Assembly: GCA_011049295.1 (NCBI GenBank)
Contig: DSCA01000159.1
Span: 1-5,238, forward strand
Direction of reading: 5' to 3'
Origin: Thermoplasmatales archaeon
GTDB lineage: Archaea; Thermoplasmatota; E2; UBA202; DSCA01
Length of the DNA stretch: 5,238 bases
In this document: in pieces, positions 4,130 to 5,238 of the stretch
Layout of the letters: each line of letters opens with the position of its first letter
Position numbering within the stretch: the first letter of the stretch is position 1
Program-made: the position numbers and the translations under genes
The notes under the pieces: generated by a model
Told to the model about the DNA's origin: nothing
The model's input: the letters and a program-made list of their open reading frames with translations, nothing else
The model's database searches: none

Positions 4130-4798
4130 AATTGTTTTGTAGAGAATGTCTCCCAGGATAAAGGAGATCGCGTAGCTGGCGGTCAGGGGGACCAGAAAAG
4201 GGACCTTGGGGGTCACCCATATCTCGGCGTCTCCGAACACCGCCGGGTCCACCTCTTTCTGGGGCAGGATGGCGCGCACCCGCCGGCCGTCCCGTATTTT
4301 CTCCATGGGCCACACGAATCTGTCTCCCACGTCGCTGGCCCGCATCCGGTAGCCCAGCAGGGAGGCCGGGAAGGCCAGGTCGCCCCGCATTGCGTTGAGC
4401 ACCAGGAAGGCCAGGGGGATGGCCAGAAACAGCAGCAGGGCGTTGATGAACACGATGAAGGGAAAGGGCAGGGCCACCGGTGCCGTCCACAGCGGCAGGT
4501 TCACTCCTGCCCGGATGTGGGGAAACAGCGGCGTCAGCAGGGCGATGGCCAGCAGGGCCTTGGCGTCGGCTCCGCCCATGCCGGCGAACAGCAGGCCGAA
4601 GGTCAGGGGAACCGCCAGCACGATGGACATGGCCACCTGGCCCCAGTCGTAATCGGAGAAAAAGAGCAGCACGATTCCCAGACCACCCATAATGACCCAC
4701 AGACGGTTGGCCGCCTCCCGCTTCTTCAGGTCCGTGTAGGAAGCATACAGCAGGACGGCCAGGCCGGCCGCCAGGCGGAGGAGGTCCGGGTCAGGCAT
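4115..4798 (-). CDS. Archaeal A24 family prepilin/preflagellin peptidase
   Basis: This 227-residue membrane aspartic protease would cleave the N-terminal class III signal peptides of archaellins and type IV pilins at the cytoplasmic face. The two catalytic aspartates are recognisable: Asp23 in SYTDLKKREAAN (20-31) and Asp78 in GMGGADAKAL (73-82). The second is the GGAD variant of the GxGD motif. Hydrophobic helices lie near 6-22, 33-47, 55-72, 81-93, 105-135 and 202-218. The C-terminal part, with EIWVTPKVPFLVPLTASYAI (192-211), is typical of the archaeal A24 C-terminal extension. The start lacks a good Shine-Dalgarno, but a TATA box about 24 bases upstream suggests leaderless initiation at ATG 4798. 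Its tail overlaps the convergent response regulator gene. No pilin or archaellin gene is in the window, so its substrates lie elsewhere. It could be FlaK/PibD-like or a dedicated pilin peptidase. Confidence 0.92.
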   Translation of the reverse strand: MPDPDLLRLAAGLAVLLYASYTDLKKREAANRLWVIMGGLGIVLLFFSDYDWGQVAMSIVLAVPLTFGLLFAGMGGADAKALLAIALLTPLFPHIRAGVNLPLWTAPVALPFPFIVFINALLLFLAIPLAFLVLNAMRGDLAFPASLLGYRMRASDVGDRFVWPMEKIRDGRRVRAILPQKEVDPAVFGDAEIWVTPKVPFLVPLTASYAISFILGDILYKTISLFI

Positions 4799-4818
4799 GT
4801 CCGCCTAACCTTCGCCCA

Positions 4819-4825
4819 CATATAA
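4819..4825 (-). promoter_or_regulatory. TATA box for the A24 peptidase, probably leaderless
   Basis: On the - strand TTATATG is centred about 24 bases before ATG 4798, so the expected transcription start coincides with or nearly touches the start codon. The lack of a strong Shine-Dalgarno just before the ATG fits a leaderless mRNA. The BRE upstream is not strongly purine/A-rich, so strength is uncertain. Confidence 0.5.
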
Positions 4826-4874
4826 CCCTGTCGCATTTTTATGGGGGGTCTCTACAAGTGGCTGGGGCGCGAGC

Positions 4875-5238
4875 TCACCGGAGTCGTCGCATAATCAGCA
4901 GGGCCACGAAGATGGCGGCCATGGCCAGCAGGGCGGCAAAGCCCGGCGTCCCTCCTCCTTCCTCGCCGACGGTCAGCTGGATCTCCCATATGTCGCTCTG
5001 CACGCCCACCGAGCCCACCGCTTGCAGTTGAACACTGTTGCCGGTGAGATTGCCCTCCGGCATCTGGATAGTGACCAGGAATTCCTTGGACTGGCCGGCA
5101 TTGATGGTGGTGTTGGCAGGGGTGACGGTGACGGTGGCTCCCACATCCTCCAGCACATCCAGGCGTACGGTGCCCGCGGAGGCATTCAGGCAGGTCACGG
5201 TGACCGTTAGGCTGTCCCTTTTTCCCTTGGGGATGGCC
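4875..5238 (-). CDS. C-terminal part of a surface protein with PGF-CTERM sorting tail (partial)
   Basis: The reading frame is open from the window edge (about 120 residues visible) to TGA at 4877-4875, so the true start lies beyond 5238; the GTG at 5198 is internal. The visible part is a beta-rich domain with repeated TVTVT-like strands (SLTVTVTCLN, GATVTVTPANTTINAG, KEFLVTIQMPEGNLTG), as in Ig-like or NEW3-like extracellular domains. Sequons NAS, NTT and NLT suggest glycosylation. The end is a short GEEGGG linker, then TPGF, a hydrophobic helix and the basic RRLR. This is the PGF-CTERM tripartite signal handled by archaeosortase A and linked to lipid anchoring in haloarchaea. The protein is therefore exported and displayed on the cell surface. 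Its main function lies in the missing N-terminal part. I see no U-tract terminator between its stop and the peptidase. Confidence 0.85.
   Translation of the reverse strand, partial: AIPKGKRDSLTVTVTCLNASAGTVRLDVLEDVGATVTVTPANTTINAGQSKEFLVTIQMPEGNLTGNSVQLQAVGSVGVQSDIWEIQLTVGEEGGGTPGFAALLAMAAIFVALLIMRRLR

Noticed and set aside
5022..5198. GTG at 5198 as the start of a complete 107-residue protein
   Set aside because: The frame stays open upstream to the window edge with the same beta-strand character, there is no signal peptide, and a PGF-CTERM protein needs one, so this is the end of a longer gene.

Overview
The window reads as a piece of an archaeal chromosome, most probably euryarchaeal in the broad sense and perhaps Thermoplasmatota. 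Reasons: it opens with an Alba chromatin protein, ends with a surface protein carrying a PGF-CTERM sorting tail, holds an archaeal-type A24 prepilin/preflagellin peptidase, and has BRE/TATA promoters plus Shine-Dalgarno sites matching the archaeal AGGAGGTGATC consensus. The lineage is an inference from gene content; no rRNA or tRNA gene is present to settle it.

Layout. (1) 1-513: Alba gene on +, with an AT-rich promoter region and a U-rich terminator. (2) 665-1167: a GNAT acetyltransferase on + whose C-terminus looks frameshifted at an A6 run; the in-frame product stops at 1147, while the family-like ending continues in the -1 frame to 1167. (3) 1164-1646: a small secreted Ig-like protein on -, convergent with the GNAT. 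(4) 1647-1954: a 308-base intergenic region with a GC-rich inverted repeat and tandem TATA boxes, one lying inside a dyad. (5) 1955-4129: a tight three-gene + strand set: a secreted/membrane protein of unknown family, a compact AAA+ type ATPase, and a response regulator with a helical, non-DNA-binding C-terminus. (6) 4115-4798: the A24 peptidase on -, overlapping the response regulator tail by 15 bases. (7) 4875-5238: the 3' end of a PGF-CTERM surface protein on -, cut by the window edge.

How the genes may work together. The clearest candidate for an undescribed system is the 1955-4129 operon: a membrane protein with an extracytoplasmic domain, an NTPase and a phospho-receiver protein, with no histidine kinase and no DNA-binding output in the window. 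The flanking genes (Ig-like secreted protein, A24 peptidase, PGF-CTERM protein) all concern the cell surface, so a surface-related signalling role is a reasonable but untested idea. The Alba and GNAT genes at the left are less GC-rich than the rest and seem to be a separate neighbourhood.
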